Positions 9,618-20,589 of a stretch of 64,000 bases of DNA are shown piece by piece. Below the pieces are notes generated by a model. It was not told the DNA's origin. It searched no databases and was given only the letters and a program-made list of their open reading frames with translations. The first letter of the stretch is position 1. Each line of letters opens with the position of its first letter. The stretch is from Triatoma infestans (lineage: Eukaryota > Arthropoda > Insecta > Hemiptera > Reduviidae): the NCBI GenBank assembly GCA_011037195.1, contig JAAEAF010000665.1:1-64000 (forward strand), given 5' to 3'. A program made the translations under genes and the position numbers.

Positions 9618-9699
9618 AACGAGACCAGCCGTCGCCTAAAAATTCAAGCAGCTTCTCTGATGGACGTTAGCCTCGAAATTCAACACAAATTTGTCGCGA

Positions 9700-10020
9700 T
9701 TTTGTTCACTTCGTTAAAGTTTTAGACTTTGAAAAACTCTCAAGCTCTACAGTCATGATTCTTATCGAAAAAAAACAAAAACGATTATCAAGTTTTCAGC
9801 GTTTTGCAAGTTTTGGTTTTTGTGATATTTTATTTTATTCACACATAACATACATACATACGCACACAAACACATACGCTGGCGAGCGAGCGAGAGATTT
9901 TACTCACTAAAAAACACATTTTCATAGTTAGTGGGCCTCAAAACATGTATTTCCGGTGAAAACACAATTTCGAAAATCTTACAGGAATACTTCCTCCTCA
10001 CCCAGCAGTACGATAAAGTA
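9700..10020 (-). repeat. Family F repeat, degenerate fragment
   Basis: A GTTTTTGTGATATTTTATTT stretch, a CA-rich microsatellite (9838-9876), GCGAGAGATTTTACTCACTAA, CCTCAAAACATGTATTTCCG, GTGAAAACACAATTTCGAAAATC and a decayed terminal hairpin (CTTCCTCCTCACCCAGCAGT) follow the minus-strand order. Confidence 0.55.
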
Positions 10021-10595
10021 AAAAAATCGTAAATACTACTAAGTACAGTTAATGGACAATATATGTGATAAAATGTGAAAGTGTAAACATGAGGAAAACA
10101 AGATCCACATATATAAATATACGGCGGAAGTGAAACACATTCCAAATAATTGTAAATTAGAAATGTAAACATAGCCTAACAGTTAGGAGGAAGAGAATTA
10201 ATTATAAAACAAACAAATATCAGAGATTAGAGGCGGCTACCTTACTTTATATTAAATTATATTTTGTACAGTATTAATTAAATATAAAGTAATTTAAAAA
10301 AGAATGAATCTAACCTTTATTTTAATTTAAAGAAAATTCTATTAGTTTAATTACTTTTTGTAAACCGGTTTAATCTCTGTTTATATTGCTCTTATCTAAT
10401 TTATGTAATTATAAAATATTATTTAGTTTTTATTAATATTTTAGTAATCATTTTATTATTATTTAGTTTTTATAATCGTTCTTTATTGAATTAGACTTAA
10501 GTGATTAGTGATAAGTGATAAATTCAACAATTGGGTTTTGAATTTATAATATAGTTTAAACATAATTTAAACCTAGCTTAAGAATAATTTTTAAT
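10021..10595. other. Unassigned A+T-rich sequence
   Basis: No motif, repeat or coding signal was recognised. Confidence 0.5.
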
Positions 10596-10775
10596 TTCAA
10601 GGGTTTTTTTTTGGGGGGTGGGGTGGGGTGAATTTAAATTTTTAGTTTTACTTACTGTTGTAAGAGGAAGTACTACGATCGTGGCAAATTTTACCGACGG
10701 TCTGTTGGTGTGTGTGTGTGTTGATAAAATATAATATAGAATAAGAAAAAATAACAGGTAGCACGAAAATTGATA
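10596..10775 (+). repeat. Family F end fragment
   Basis: It contains the decayed hairpin TTACTGTTGTAAGAGGAAGT, then ACGATCGTGGCAAATTTTAC, a GT run (10709-10720) and ATATAGAATAAG. This is the hairpin end of the family with the middle lost. A preceding G-run (10608-10630) is unexplained. Confidence 0.45.
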
Positions 10776-10787
10776 CATTCTTAGGTA

Positions 10788-10912
10788 AAGCTCAACAACT
10801 TAGTTGTGGAACCTGTGGGCGGAGTCATATATGACGTCACAGCTACTCTTAAGCTTTGGCAATGGGTGGATCTTATCAGCCCTTTAAGTGTCACAACTAA
10901 GTTGCCGAGCTA
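10788..10912 (+). mobile_element. 125-bp TA-flanked MITE carrying a CRE palindrome
   Basis: Termini AAGCTCAACAACTTAGTTGTG and CACAACTAAGTTGCCGAGCTA are inverted repeats of each other (first 20 bases of each considered) flanked by TA. A second copy of 124 bp lies at 33296-33419. The pattern fits a Tc1/mariner-type MITE. The centre carries GGGCGGAGTC and TGACGTCA (10832-10839). Confidence 0.65.
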
Positions 10913-10929
10913 TATACAGCTATAATCGA

Positions 10930-11451
10930 AAGACATAACTTTATTGAATGTTTATTTTTTCAGTTTTTCGTGATGATCTCGAACATGACTCCTAATTATT
11001 TTCATTAAACTCCGTATACATTTTTTACGTAAGTAAAAATGCTTATTACTTAGCACCGATTAAGATTAAATATATAATCAAAACGTCTGCAACAAACTAA
11101 AATAGAGTTCACTGACCAACATTCCAAAAAATTCAACATTCATAGACTTATTACTTTAATTTGAAACATTTTTTCCAGGTAAGAATTTCTCCTTGAAGGA
11201 CTTTGGGAGAAATGGCAATGTTAAGCATTTCTCTAAAGTACCACTTAAGTGTAACATTCTAAATGTGAAGAAAAATCAGTTAACCGGAAGTGCGTTTTAT
11301 AGAATAGTTTCAAAACCGGTGCAAACGACTTTTTCTTGAAACTTTGAATATTCGCTAGATGTAATAAATCACTTTTATTTGGAAAGATTTTCCAAGTAAA
11401 CATTGATTTTTAGTGAAAGGGGAGGATTTTGAATGCTAATCAAGCTACTGT
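10930..11451 (+). repeat. Family F fragments (plus orientation)
   Basis: It contains TTCAGTTTTTCGTGATGATC, CCACTTAAGTG, TTAACCGGAAGTGCGTTTTA (near 11281) and TTTATTTGGAAAGATTTTCC, followed by AGGGGAGGATTTT, in plus-strand family order with gaps. It abuts an I-type LINE insertion on its right. Confidence 0.5.
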
Positions 11452-11463
11452 TCCCCTAGAATT

Positions 11464-11925
11464 GGCCGTCCAAAATGCTCATCGGGGGGTGTCCGGACAT
11501 TGCTGTGTCTTTCACGGAGCTCTTTCAGGCATCTGGTTGGATCACTTACAGGACACTGTGGTTTAAGGAGACATCTCTACGTAATGGGGCTAATGCTGGA
11601 TCCATTTTGTAGAGTCTGTGAGACACAGGAGGAAACACCCATCCATCTTATGACAGTTTGCCTGGGTTGTGAGGAAATAAAGTTCAGGAACTTTAGGTTG
11701 AGGAACAGAATGTCTGTGGAAAAGCTGAGGCTATTTCCCCTTACGGTTATTGCCCGTTTTGTTCGGACTGCGGTGAAGCTTAGATGGATTAGACCCGGGT
11801 CTGGATATTTGTTCTAGACCCGGTTTGTTGTTGTTTGTCTTGCGGTATCTATATGGGCTCAGTGAGGTTTTGGATAGCATAGGGTGTGGTCCTTCTCCAC
11901 TGACAAATAATAATAATAATAATAA
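11464..11925 (+). pseudogene. I-type LINE, 5'-truncated C-terminal fragment
   Basis: From 11500 to 11816 the frame encodes the C-terminus of the same family as 12254-13602: a cysteine/histidine knuckle C-R-V-C...H-L-M-T-V-C-L-G-C, then a conserved basic tail ending in F-V-R-T-A-V-K-L-R-W-I. It is followed by a 3' untranslated region and an (AAT)n tail. Flanking TCCCCTAGAATT (11452-11463) and TCCCCCAGAATT (11926-11937) form a 12-bp duplication with one mismatch. RT and RNase H are absent. Confidence 0.8.
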
Positions 11926-11937
11926 TCCCCCAGAATT

Positions 11938-12253
11938 AACCCCCCCAAAATCAATTTTCCCAGGAAAATGTTTCAAATAAAAGTGATAGGTATTTACGTC
12001 GTAGATAGTATACAAAGTTTAAGAAAAAAAAATTGTTACAGGCATTTAACCAAAAAAAAAAACGCGATAAACTGGTAAAAAAAAAAAATCAGCAAGTTTG
12101 CATCACCGATTGTGATGGAATATTTTGTCACAAAACTTTCGGCTCAGATGCGGTAGTGGTATCTACAAACGGAATACCAAATTCAAGAGCTACAGCGATT
12201 TTTTCATTTTTGAAATATTTTGTTCTCCCACACAAATAATAGACCATTCGCTA
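11938..12253 (-). repeat. Family F repeat, copy later split by two LINE insertions
   Basis: It reads in minus orientation through CCCCCCAAAATCAATTTTCC, AAATGTTTCAAATAAAAGTG, GAATACCAAATTCAAGAGCT and ends at AATAGACCATTCGCTA. The same copy continues at 13619-13704 (GTATTTCCGGTG) and 14556 on (AAGTAAAAAAG), after removal of an I-type LINE and a Jockey LINE. Non-coding. Confidence 0.65.
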
Positions 12254-13602
12254 TTATTTGGTGGCGTCGCATTGAAACACGATCTGCTAGGCAGCTGTTG
12301 GAAGAAGTCCAACGCTTGGCTTGTCTGGCGGTGACTGGAGCGTTTCGGACGACACCGACCGCATCTATGGAGACTTTGTTAGGGATTCCACCTCTTTTTG
12401 TGGAGGTGAAAAACCAGGCAATGAAAGCCTGTTATAGAATTAAACAGGCAGGTTTTTGGCAGGGTAAGCGATATGGTCATTCTACCATTTATCGTGAGAT
12501 GCTTTTAAGGATTCCCATTACAGGTTTCCCTTCTGATAGGAATTTGAAGACTTTTGTCTTTGGTCATTCCTACAGGGTTAGGTTGCCTTCTAGGGAAGAT
12601 TGGTTAACCCTGGGTCCGTCTGGTGTGATTCCTGAGAATTATCTCCGATGCTACACGGACGGTTCCAGGATGGATGGTAGGTCTGGGGCTGCCGTCTATT
12701 TTGAGACGGGAGATCATTTGGTAGCGCCTCTTGGTGAGTGGGCCACCGTTTTCCAGGCTGAGGTTTATGCAATTCTTTGCTGTATTTTGGATGAGAGGGT
12801 GCGTAACACTAATTTAAAAGGTGTTTGTATCTGCTCGGATAGCCAGGCTGCGTTGAAGGCGCTTAATTCATGTGTCTTCACTTCCAGATTGGTGTTGGAA
12901 TGTTCTAGAAGACTGGAAGATCTTTCTTCATTAAAGGATGTGCTTCTGGTCTGGGTTCCAGGTCATATGGGAATTTTTGGGAATGAGGAGGTGGATAGGT
13001 TTGCCAAATTAGGTGCCTCTCTCCCTTTCATTGGTCCAGAGCCTGCTGTTGGTGTGTCTTCTGACACATGTTTGTCGGGCTTTCAGACGTGGATGACCTC
13101 ACAGCACTCATCCTTATGGATGAGTGCAGTGGGTTGTCGGCAGTCTAAAATGCTCATTGGGGGCCCGGACGGAGCTTTGAGTAGTGGGGTCCGATGTCTT
13201 TCACGGACCTCCCTCAGGTATCTGGTTGGATTCCTCACTGGGCATTGTGGTTTAAGGAGACATCTCTATATAATGGGACTTGTGCCTGACCCTTTTTGTA
13301 GAGTTTGTGAAACTGAGGAGGAAACACCCATGCATTTGATGACGAATTGTTTGGGTTGTGAGGAGATTAGGTTTAGGACCTTCGGCCGGAATAGGATGTC
13401 GGTAGAGGATCTTAAGCTGTGTCCTTTTAAGGTTTTGGTCCGATTTGTTCGGTCTGTTGTGAAACTTAGATGGTTAAAACCTGGGCCTGGATTTTCATTC
13501 TAGTCCCAGTGGTAGGTATTCTTTAGGGGCAGCTATATGGGCCCGAGGGGGCGTTGGATAGCGTAGGGTTTACTCCCCTCCCCTTTTGGGAATAATAATA
13601 AT
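12254..13602 (+). pseudogene. I-type LINE, 5'-truncated: RNase H domain and C-terminal zinc knuckle intact
   Basis: One open frame to 13503 encodes the end of a LINE ORF2. It begins in the RT-RNase H connector (residues such as R-L-A-C-L-A-V-T-G-A-F-R-T-T-P). A complete RNase H domain follows with all four acidic residues: Asp in T-D-G-S (12658), Glu in A-E-V-Y-A-I (12760), Asp in S-D-S-Q-A-A (12838) and Asp in E-E-V-D-R-F (12994). The C-terminus has C-R-V-C and H-L-M-T-N-C. A 3' untranslated region and an (AAT)n tail follow, as in I elements. AATAGACCATTCGCTA flanks it (12238-12253, 13603-13618). The first in-frame ATG (12220) lies in flanking DNA. Confidence 0.85.
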
Positions 13603-13704
13603 AATAGACCATTCGCTAAAATCATTTTTTTTCGTACTCAGGAGATTTCAAAGCGTGTATTTCCGGTGTAAAAAATTGAATTTCGTAAATTTAGGAATCA
13701 GAGT

Positions 13705-14544
13705 TATCCCCGAGCATCCTAACACAACCATTTATACTTATGCCGACGACACCGCAATCCTTTCCTCAGATAATGATCCCGTAATCGCTCAACGTTCCTT
13801 CAAGCCCATCTCCAATCACTCGAGTCCAGAATAAAAATCAACCCTAACAAATCCCATTATATTGTGTTCACCTTAAACAAAAAAGTTCTTCCTCCAGTTT
13901 TCCTATTCAGCCCTCCTATCCCTCCGACAGACCACGATCCTTAGTTTGGTATGTTCCTAGACAAGCGACTAACCTGGAACCCACACACCAGACTTTAACG
14001 GCCTTCCCTTAACAACCGCTTCAGACTACTTGCTAGACTCCTTGACAAGCGCTCCAAACACACTCTACAGAATAAAAGACGACTCTATACTTCACTACTC
14101 GCACCCATCTGGATGTACGGACTAGAACTCTACGGAACCACAAAACGTACTAACCTCAACAGAATACAAACCCTGCAGTCCAAAATACTCCGACGCATAG
14201 TCGATGCTCCTTATTATGTTTCCAACCATACAATCCACACAGATCTGAAGATTCCTTTTGTCCACGATTTAGCAAAGCTCCGATACAAGAAATTCCACAG
14301 CAGACTCCCCCTTCATCCCAATCCTCTCGCCCAAACCCTCTCCTCCACCACACTTCCAGGCAATCCTACAAGGCGATTGAAACGTCGTTGGCCCCGCGAC
14401 CTTCTGGGTGACTAATGGTAGTTGTCACTGGATAACTACCATTCATGACCGTCACGTCATTGTTCATACTTTTATTAGCCTATTTACTTGTTACATATTT
14501 ATTTATGTATTTGTATATATTCAATAAACTAATTAAAAAAAAAA
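13705..14544 (+). pseudogene. Jockey LINE, 5'-truncated RT fragment
   Basis: It starts inside the reverse transcriptase palm at the Y-A-D-D catalytic motif (13739-13750). After a frame break (stop near 13832) it continues in the thumb/C-terminal region (14113-14415), with the Jockey-typical W-M-Y-G-L-E-L-Y-G-T, Y-V-S-N-H-T-I-H and R-R-L-K-R-R-W-P-R-D-L-L. It ends with a short 3' untranslated region and an A tail (14534-14543). The duplication AGGAATCAGAGT (13693-13704, 14544-14555) is exact. Dead on arrival: endonuclease and most of the RT are missing. Confidence 0.9.
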
Positions 14545-14565
14545 GGAATCAGAGTAAGTAAAAAA

Positions 14566-15900
14566 GAATTCTAAACTGAAGAAAATTCGATAATTTTATA
14601 ATATGTGTCATAGTATTTTAAGTTTCCAGAAACGTTACTTTAGTTTATTAACCACCTTGTGGTTTAAAAACATTGTGGAAAAATGGCTATTATGTAGTTT
14701 TAAAAAGAGTTTTCTATAGATTTTTCTTTTTACCTGTTACTTAAATTCTCAGAGAAAACATTGGTCCATCTTTTTTTACACATTATAATGGGGGGTACAC
14801 TGTTGGTGCAAAGTATTGTATATGTTGATGATGATGATGAGTATTGTTGTGTAGAAGCAGTGGTTGTTGTAGTGCTTACTCCCTCTAACTCTCCCTGTCA
14901 CTCTATCCACTACCTGTGTATGTAGCACACAACTATTGCCGCTACAGTACCAAGGCTGGCCGGCTGTGTAGTTCTTGATGGTGGCAGATGTTTGGAACAA
15001 CTTTTTAGTTCTATGTTACACCTGCCATCTTCTCTAGCTGTTCAACATCTGCTGTTCACTCCTCTCTACTTCTCTTCTTCGCTCCTCTCCTAAAGTCGTC
15101 TAGTATTCAACTTATAAATTTATACCTCCTCATTCTACTTGCTGTATAGTTTCTTTCTTTAAACACAGCGATAAGGAAAGAGATTTAAAACTAGAAATTC
15201 TTTTAAAATCTCACTCCCAGCATGTGGACACTTTCTTTTAAATCAAATTAATTACAAAACAAATTTTCTCAAAGGAATATTTCAAATAAAATCTTAATGA
15301 ATCATTAGAAGTGTAATAAATATTTATGAATTTAATAAAATATCTTCCTTATTTTTTCTACAACCGCGTTAATAGTGTGACAATAATTAAATAAAAAAGT
15401 AGTGAGCAAAGTTATATTTTTAAATCACAAGTAAATTAAGCCCGACGTCTAGTGGCAATATGCGGAAACAAGAATGTATTTCAAAACAAATCCATAGCAG
15501 CGAATTTGAGGTTATTCCAAAGAGAGCAGGTTACATATATACGTAGAGAGAGAGCGTTTTACATGAACTAAAGTATATTCTCATATGTGCCACCTTTTGA
15601 ATTTTCTTTAATTTTCAGAATTAAGTTAAGAACCAATTTAATGCGGTTGTAGAAGAAATTCAATATTCAACACGTGAGTAAAACACTCTTTAAGCTGACT
15701 TGTTCGTTACGCTCGTATGGTGAATACGTGGAATTGAAGTGGTTAAAAAAACAAAAAAACATTACTTTACTCACTGTTTGATAAAAAAAATTGCAAAGGC
15801 TCAAGTGTTCGTTGCGTAAAAATGATAATATTAATTCACTAATAAAGTAGAAAACGGTGGGGTTGTATAGTTTTAACCTACAACCTGCTTATTGTATCGT
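14566..15900. other. Largely unassigned; a G+C-richer stretch at 14.78-15.13 kb may be transcribed leftwards
   Basis: On the minus strand GGTATAAATTTATAAG (about 15110-15125) precedes a purine-rich, less A+T-rich stretch with a short open frame from 15000 to 14776 that has no recognised domain. It could be an LTR, a non-coding first exon or chance. Elsewhere only scattered family F-like words (for example 15285) are seen. Confidence 0.3.
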
Positions 15901-15960
15901 TGCGTCTTAACAAACATACTTTCTCTTATCAGTAGTAGTAAGAGGAAGTCAAAAAAATAA
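15901..15960 (-). repeat. Family F terminal hairpin, isolated
   Basis: ACTTTCTCTTATCAGTAGTA followed by GTAAGAGGAAGT is the stem-loop end of family F; no body remains beside it. Confidence 0.45.
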
Positions 15961-16004
15961 ATAAATAACGCCTTCATAAAAAGCAAAAACCACTTGAAGT
16001 GGGA

Positions 16005-16330
16005 ATCATTTTCAAAGACATTTTCCGTGATAGTCTGCTTCATTTTGTGGTCATCGACCGGTTTCGGCGTTCGCCATCATCATGATGTTTTTTGTGAACA
16101 GTATAATAACATAGACTTGCACAGAGCAAACAAAGTTGATACACTCCTCAACTGTATTTGGTCTGTGGAAGTCTATGTTATAAGTACACTGTTCAACAAA
16201 AACATCCTGATGATAGGTGGACGCCCGAAACCGGTCGATGACCACAAAATGAAGCAGACTATCACGGAAAATGTCTTTGATGCTTTCCAGCACCTGCGGA
16301 ACCAACCACCACAACAGCACTTGAAGTCTG
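16005..16330. mobile_element. Penelope-type palindrome with hammerhead-like cores
   Basis: Arms of about 120 bp (16012-16133 and 16165-16285) are near-perfect inverted repeats, with a small spacer. The right arm, plus strand, holds CATC-CTGATGA (16203-16213), a G/C stem, GAAA (16227-16230), CCGGTC and GATG (16237-16240). CATC and GATG can pair as stem I. The left arm holds the inverse with ATGATGA. Similar words flank a Penelope GIY-YIG remnant at 22 kb. No reverse transcriptase is present. Both long open frames across the palindrome are mirror artefacts. Confidence 0.6.
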
Positions 16331-16379
16331 ACGTCACAGATGCAGCAGCAGAATTCCCCGCTAAAATGAATTATTCCAG

Positions 16380-16900
16380 AAAAATATATCAAATAAAAGT
16401 GTAGGTTTATATTTTTACTATTAGCATTTAAATTAAAAAAACAAAAAAATAGTTTAACCAAAATTCAAAAACCTATTATAGTTGGCTAGCTGACTTTCTT
16501 CAAATATGGAAGCCTAGCAATGCTTTTAATTTTCACAGCCATAGAAATTGTACGGAAGTAAGCAGTTTAGAGAAAAGCATAACGTTGCATAACGAGAAAA
16601 GCTCAATAAAAAAATAAAGAAAATTTCCTAGAAAAATGTTTCAAATATAATTGATGTGATGTTCACAAAGTTTAAAGGAAATTGTTAGAACCAGAGTCGA
16701 AAACATCGCGCGCAAACCTGAAAAAAAGAAATAAGAAAGATGCACTTCCGGTTGATGAATTAGTTGCTCTGTTTCACTAACGCACACATTCATTCGCTAA
16801 AAACATTTTTTTTTTTTTGTTTTTTTTTAATCATATTCTGGTGAACCTCAAATGATGTATATCCGGTAAAAACACAAAATTTTGAAAATCTGATAAAAGT
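16380..16900 (-). repeat. Family F fragments
   Basis: The words AAATATATCAAATAAAAGTG, TTTCCTAGAAAAATGTTTCA, AGATGCACTTCCGGTTGATG (16739 on), the CATTCGCTAAAAACATTTTT block and ATATCCGGTAAAAACACAAA occur in minus-strand order, with decay and gaps. Confidence 0.55.
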
Positions 16901-17018
16901 TGAATATCTTGTTCAATCAACATAGATATTTTGTTTCTGATTTATGTTGTTCCAAAAAAACAAACAGAGCTAAAATAGATGGCAATTTCTATTTTGGAAT
17001 TCTGACAAATATCATATT

Positions 17019-17052
<34 letters not shown>

Positions 17053-17555
17053 GAAAACTTTCAGAAATAGAATTAGCGAAGAAAAGACACTTTAGCAGGT
17101 TAATAAAAAGAGCAAAAGTATATCCAATTATTCTTAAGCTCCTTAAGATACAAACACGTATACTGTCATATAACTTGTTAAATGATACATTTAAACACTT
17201 CGAAATTAAAATAATACTATGTTTGAAATAACGCATAATATATTTAATATTATGCAAAATTTTCGAATTGACAAAATTCATTGAACTCTGATTTAAGTAG
17301 AACAAAAATGGAACTTCTTGTCCTATTCGTTAAATCATTAATGAAGATTAATTATTATTAGTAACTTGTGGACATTAATTAAGAAAATTTGTGGATGCCA
17401 TAATAAAGAAGTTGATTAAATTTTACCAAAAGATATTTTCATAAAATTACACTTCGCAAAGACTAAGAAATATTTACTTCCAGTTCCTCTTAGTACTAAT
17501 TAATTATTTAGCGATAACCACATAATCATATGATGCAACGCATTAAAAAAAAAAA
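16901..17555. other. Unassigned A+T-rich sequence with a (TC)n run
   Basis: (TC)n occupies about 17022-17050. The minus-strand open frame beginning in it has no recognised domain. Confidence 0.5.
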
Positions 17556-18560
17556 TCTGGTGTGAAACACTCACACAACTTTCTCTTATTCCAGTTCTCA
17601 AAATTATAATTGTAGTTTGTGTACCAAATTAATTCAAATACGACGAAAACTAAAAACATCGTACAGTAAAAGCGCACTTCCGGTTAACTAATTTCCTTGA
17701 AACTCGGAATTTTGGCCATCCTTTATTTCTAATTAATTTTGTTTGGATAATAGAATTGTATAATCAACTACGATAGCACTTCAGAAAAAACATAACCCCA
17801 CCCCACCCCTAAAAGTGCCCTTAAATGAATTTTCCCAGAGAAATGTTTTAAATAAAAATTGTAGATCTTTGTATGTTTAGCTTATATAATACGTATCAAA
17901 AAAATCGTCGGAGCCATTTTTGAGAAAATCGCGAAAACGTGGAAAAATCATTTAGTAAAGTAGTAAAGTTAACGCACTTGAGATTTTTTTCAAACTCGGA
18001 ATTTCAACAAAATATTTTATTCTAATTAACATTATTTAGGTGATGGAATTGTTTAATAAACTGAAATAGCACTTTAGATGACAACCTAACCCCACTTCTC
18101 TCCCATAACTGCCCTTAAATGAATTTTCCCAGAAAAATGTTTCAAATAAAAGTTGTAGCTCTTTTATGTGTAGTTGATATACAACGTTTAAAGAAAATCG
18201 TCGGAGCCATTTTTCAGAAAAATCGCAAAAAAGTAAAAAAAAAAAAACAAGTAAAGTGGACTTCCGGTTGAGGAATTTGACAGATGACCCACTGTCAGAT
18301 GCCATAGTGATACCTAAACAGAATATCAAGTTTCAACTTTCTACGGTTTTTCGTTTTTGAGCTATGCTGTGTTCATACACACGCACACACACACACACAC
18401 ACACACATTTACACACTCATACACACACACACACAGATCATTTGCTAAAAACCACTTTTTTGGACTCAGGGGACCTCAAAACGGATATTTCCGGTGAAGA
18501 CTCAATATCGAAAATTTGACACGATTACAATACTTCCTCTTACTAGGAGTAAGAGAAAGT
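17556..18560 (-). repeat. Family F repeat, full-length copy (~1.0 kb)
   Basis: In minus orientation the order is TCTGGTGTGAAACACTCACA, ACTTTCTCTTATTCC, then ACTTCCGGT at 17676. Two C-rich/AAATGTTT units follow (about 17800 and 18095), with ACTTCCGGT at 18260. A long (AC)n (about 18378-18435) comes next, then ATTTCCGGTGAAGACTC, and the hairpin CTCTTACTAGGAGTAAGAGA with the inverted end AGTAAGAGAAAGT. The two surviving ACTTCCGGT sites are 584 bp apart, twice the 292-bp unit; the middle site is mutated. No coding capacity. Confidence 0.8.
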
Positions 18561-20585
18561 AAAAATTTAACATTTTCAATATCATTCATAAATCATAATA
18601 TTACAAGACTAAAAAAATTAATACGAAATCTGCATTTATAGCATCAGAGATTGTTTTTTTGTTTTTTTTACCTATCTGGTGGGGTTACTTATCTAAACTT
18701 ATAGTAGAAAGATGTGTAAGAACGATTCTTTCAATAAAGTGGTATTCAGGATTAACCTATATTGACAAAAATGCAATACTTTCTCTTATAGCCGTGTAAG
18801 ATAAAGTAATATAAACAACAATGTGGTTAGTTGACAAGTAACGAATGATTATCATCATTATAAAAATAAATTGATAAAGAAGTGGAAAAAGATGAATGAA
18901 GAAGTTATATGGGAATATAAGTAAGGAGAGAGATATGCACTTGAACAAACACTTAACTAGAAAGAAAGAGATTTCATTATAGTTTAACAAGCAAGGAGGC
19001 GGTAATGAAGGTGAAGAATACGGGAGAAGTGGCGTATACACACTGATGGAAAGACACTAGAAGGGTTCATCATAAGATAACTGATAGTAACTGATGTGTG
19101 TGTCTGTGGGTGTACATGTATGGCTCACTTCTGCAAATTGATACTTATATATACCAAGACATCAACAAGCCTAGAATTACTTCATTTATTGAAGACGTTT
19201 CTCTGTGAGTGGAATATATTACGTCCACTACTACTAGATAGGTTACTAACTACTGTTAGTAACATTCTTATATATGCATGTAGTTCAGATTGTGCATTCC
19301 ATTTCTAATAAATATTTTATTATCCTCTATATAATAGTTCACTGATTTGCAAATTAGTCCATTTTAGTCCTTTTTTTAGTTCATCTTACTTCTGTAAGAG
19401 GAAGAAATGTAATCGTCTTTTTCAAAAATTAGTTTTTCAATGAAAACACTTCTTATTTTGAGGTTCCCGAACTTTGAGATTCCCAGGTACGGCCAGAGAG
19501 TCTAACACGAATCTTTACGTTTTCGAAATCCGTCATTCTAAAGAAATGTGAATGACTCTTCTGAATGAAATTTTTCCTCTTTTCAGTTATACAAGATTTT
19601 CTCGAGAAAGGCTCTCCCCCCTCCCAAAACAACTTTCTTCAAAAGTGGGACATTACTGGAACTTATATAAAACTGTTTTACACAGGATGAATTTTTATTT
19701 TTATTTTTTACTTTCTGTTGCAAGAAAAGAGTGAAGAAATCTAGTCCAATTTTCACAAGATATGCATGTTTTGGGGATCTCTTCGGCACAAAAAAAAAAG
19801 CGTCAGTAACGAAAGGTTTAGTTCTCTCTAAATCTGTCAACACTATTGTGCATAGTGCGTACAAATTATTACTTATTAATACATGCTCAACTTATTAAAC
19901 TCAATATTCCCGTTTAGCTTAACCATCATGTTGAATAGACACGGATGTTTACTTATCAAATCCGTCACCTGGAAATGGTCACCGATTGTTTTTTTTCAGT
20001 TTTTACCTTTTCGTGATTTTTCTCAATAACTGTTTTCTACAAACTCGTTAGAATATTAAGTTACTTAAGTCTATGGATTTACTCTAAATTATTGTTTACT
20101 TTTGCTAAGTATTTTTAAGCAACTGTCGCCTGAAATTCTACTAATACAGTTTCTTTCAGTTAGTATGTTTAACCCCTAAGATTCAGGGAACATTCAAATG
20201 AAAATTCAAAAGAAAATTTGTCTATTTTTGGAAATCATATATTCTGCAAGATAATCAGTGAAGAAAAATAGATCTTTAAGTGAAAATAATATAGATAAAA
20301 CTTTAGATAGAACTATAATTAGATACCCAATATCTGTAGCAGATAAACCATTTTATACGGAGGAGTGAGGTAGTAACAAGGATCTTGTAAGAGAGATGAG
20401 CTGGATGTTTCCAGTTGATTGGATACAATCACAAGGGAATAAATATGACCTATATATATAAAACATACTCCCTTCTACCCCCACCTCACGTACGAGTAGA
20501 ACTTTTCTAACTAGCAGTTCTTTATAACAAAATCTTATAATAGTTTTACCATTGTTTTAAATTTATACCATCAATAAGAAAAAAA
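18561..20585. other. Unassigned, with isolated family F hairpin remnants
   Basis: Decayed hairpin ends lie at 18778-18810 (ACTTTCTCTTATAGCC...), 19383-19470 (TTACTTCTGTAAGAGGAAG, then TTTTTCAATGAAAACAC) and 19705-19735. No gene, RNA or complete element was recognised. Open frames here have no motifs. Confidence 0.45.
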
Positions 20586-20589
20586 AAAA

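Noticed and set aside
12590..12772. Minus-strand open frame
   Set aside because: It is antisense to the intact RNase H frame on the plus strand.
15994..16461. Two 136-residue frames on opposite strands
   Set aside because: They are mirror images across the palindrome at 16.0-16.3 kb.
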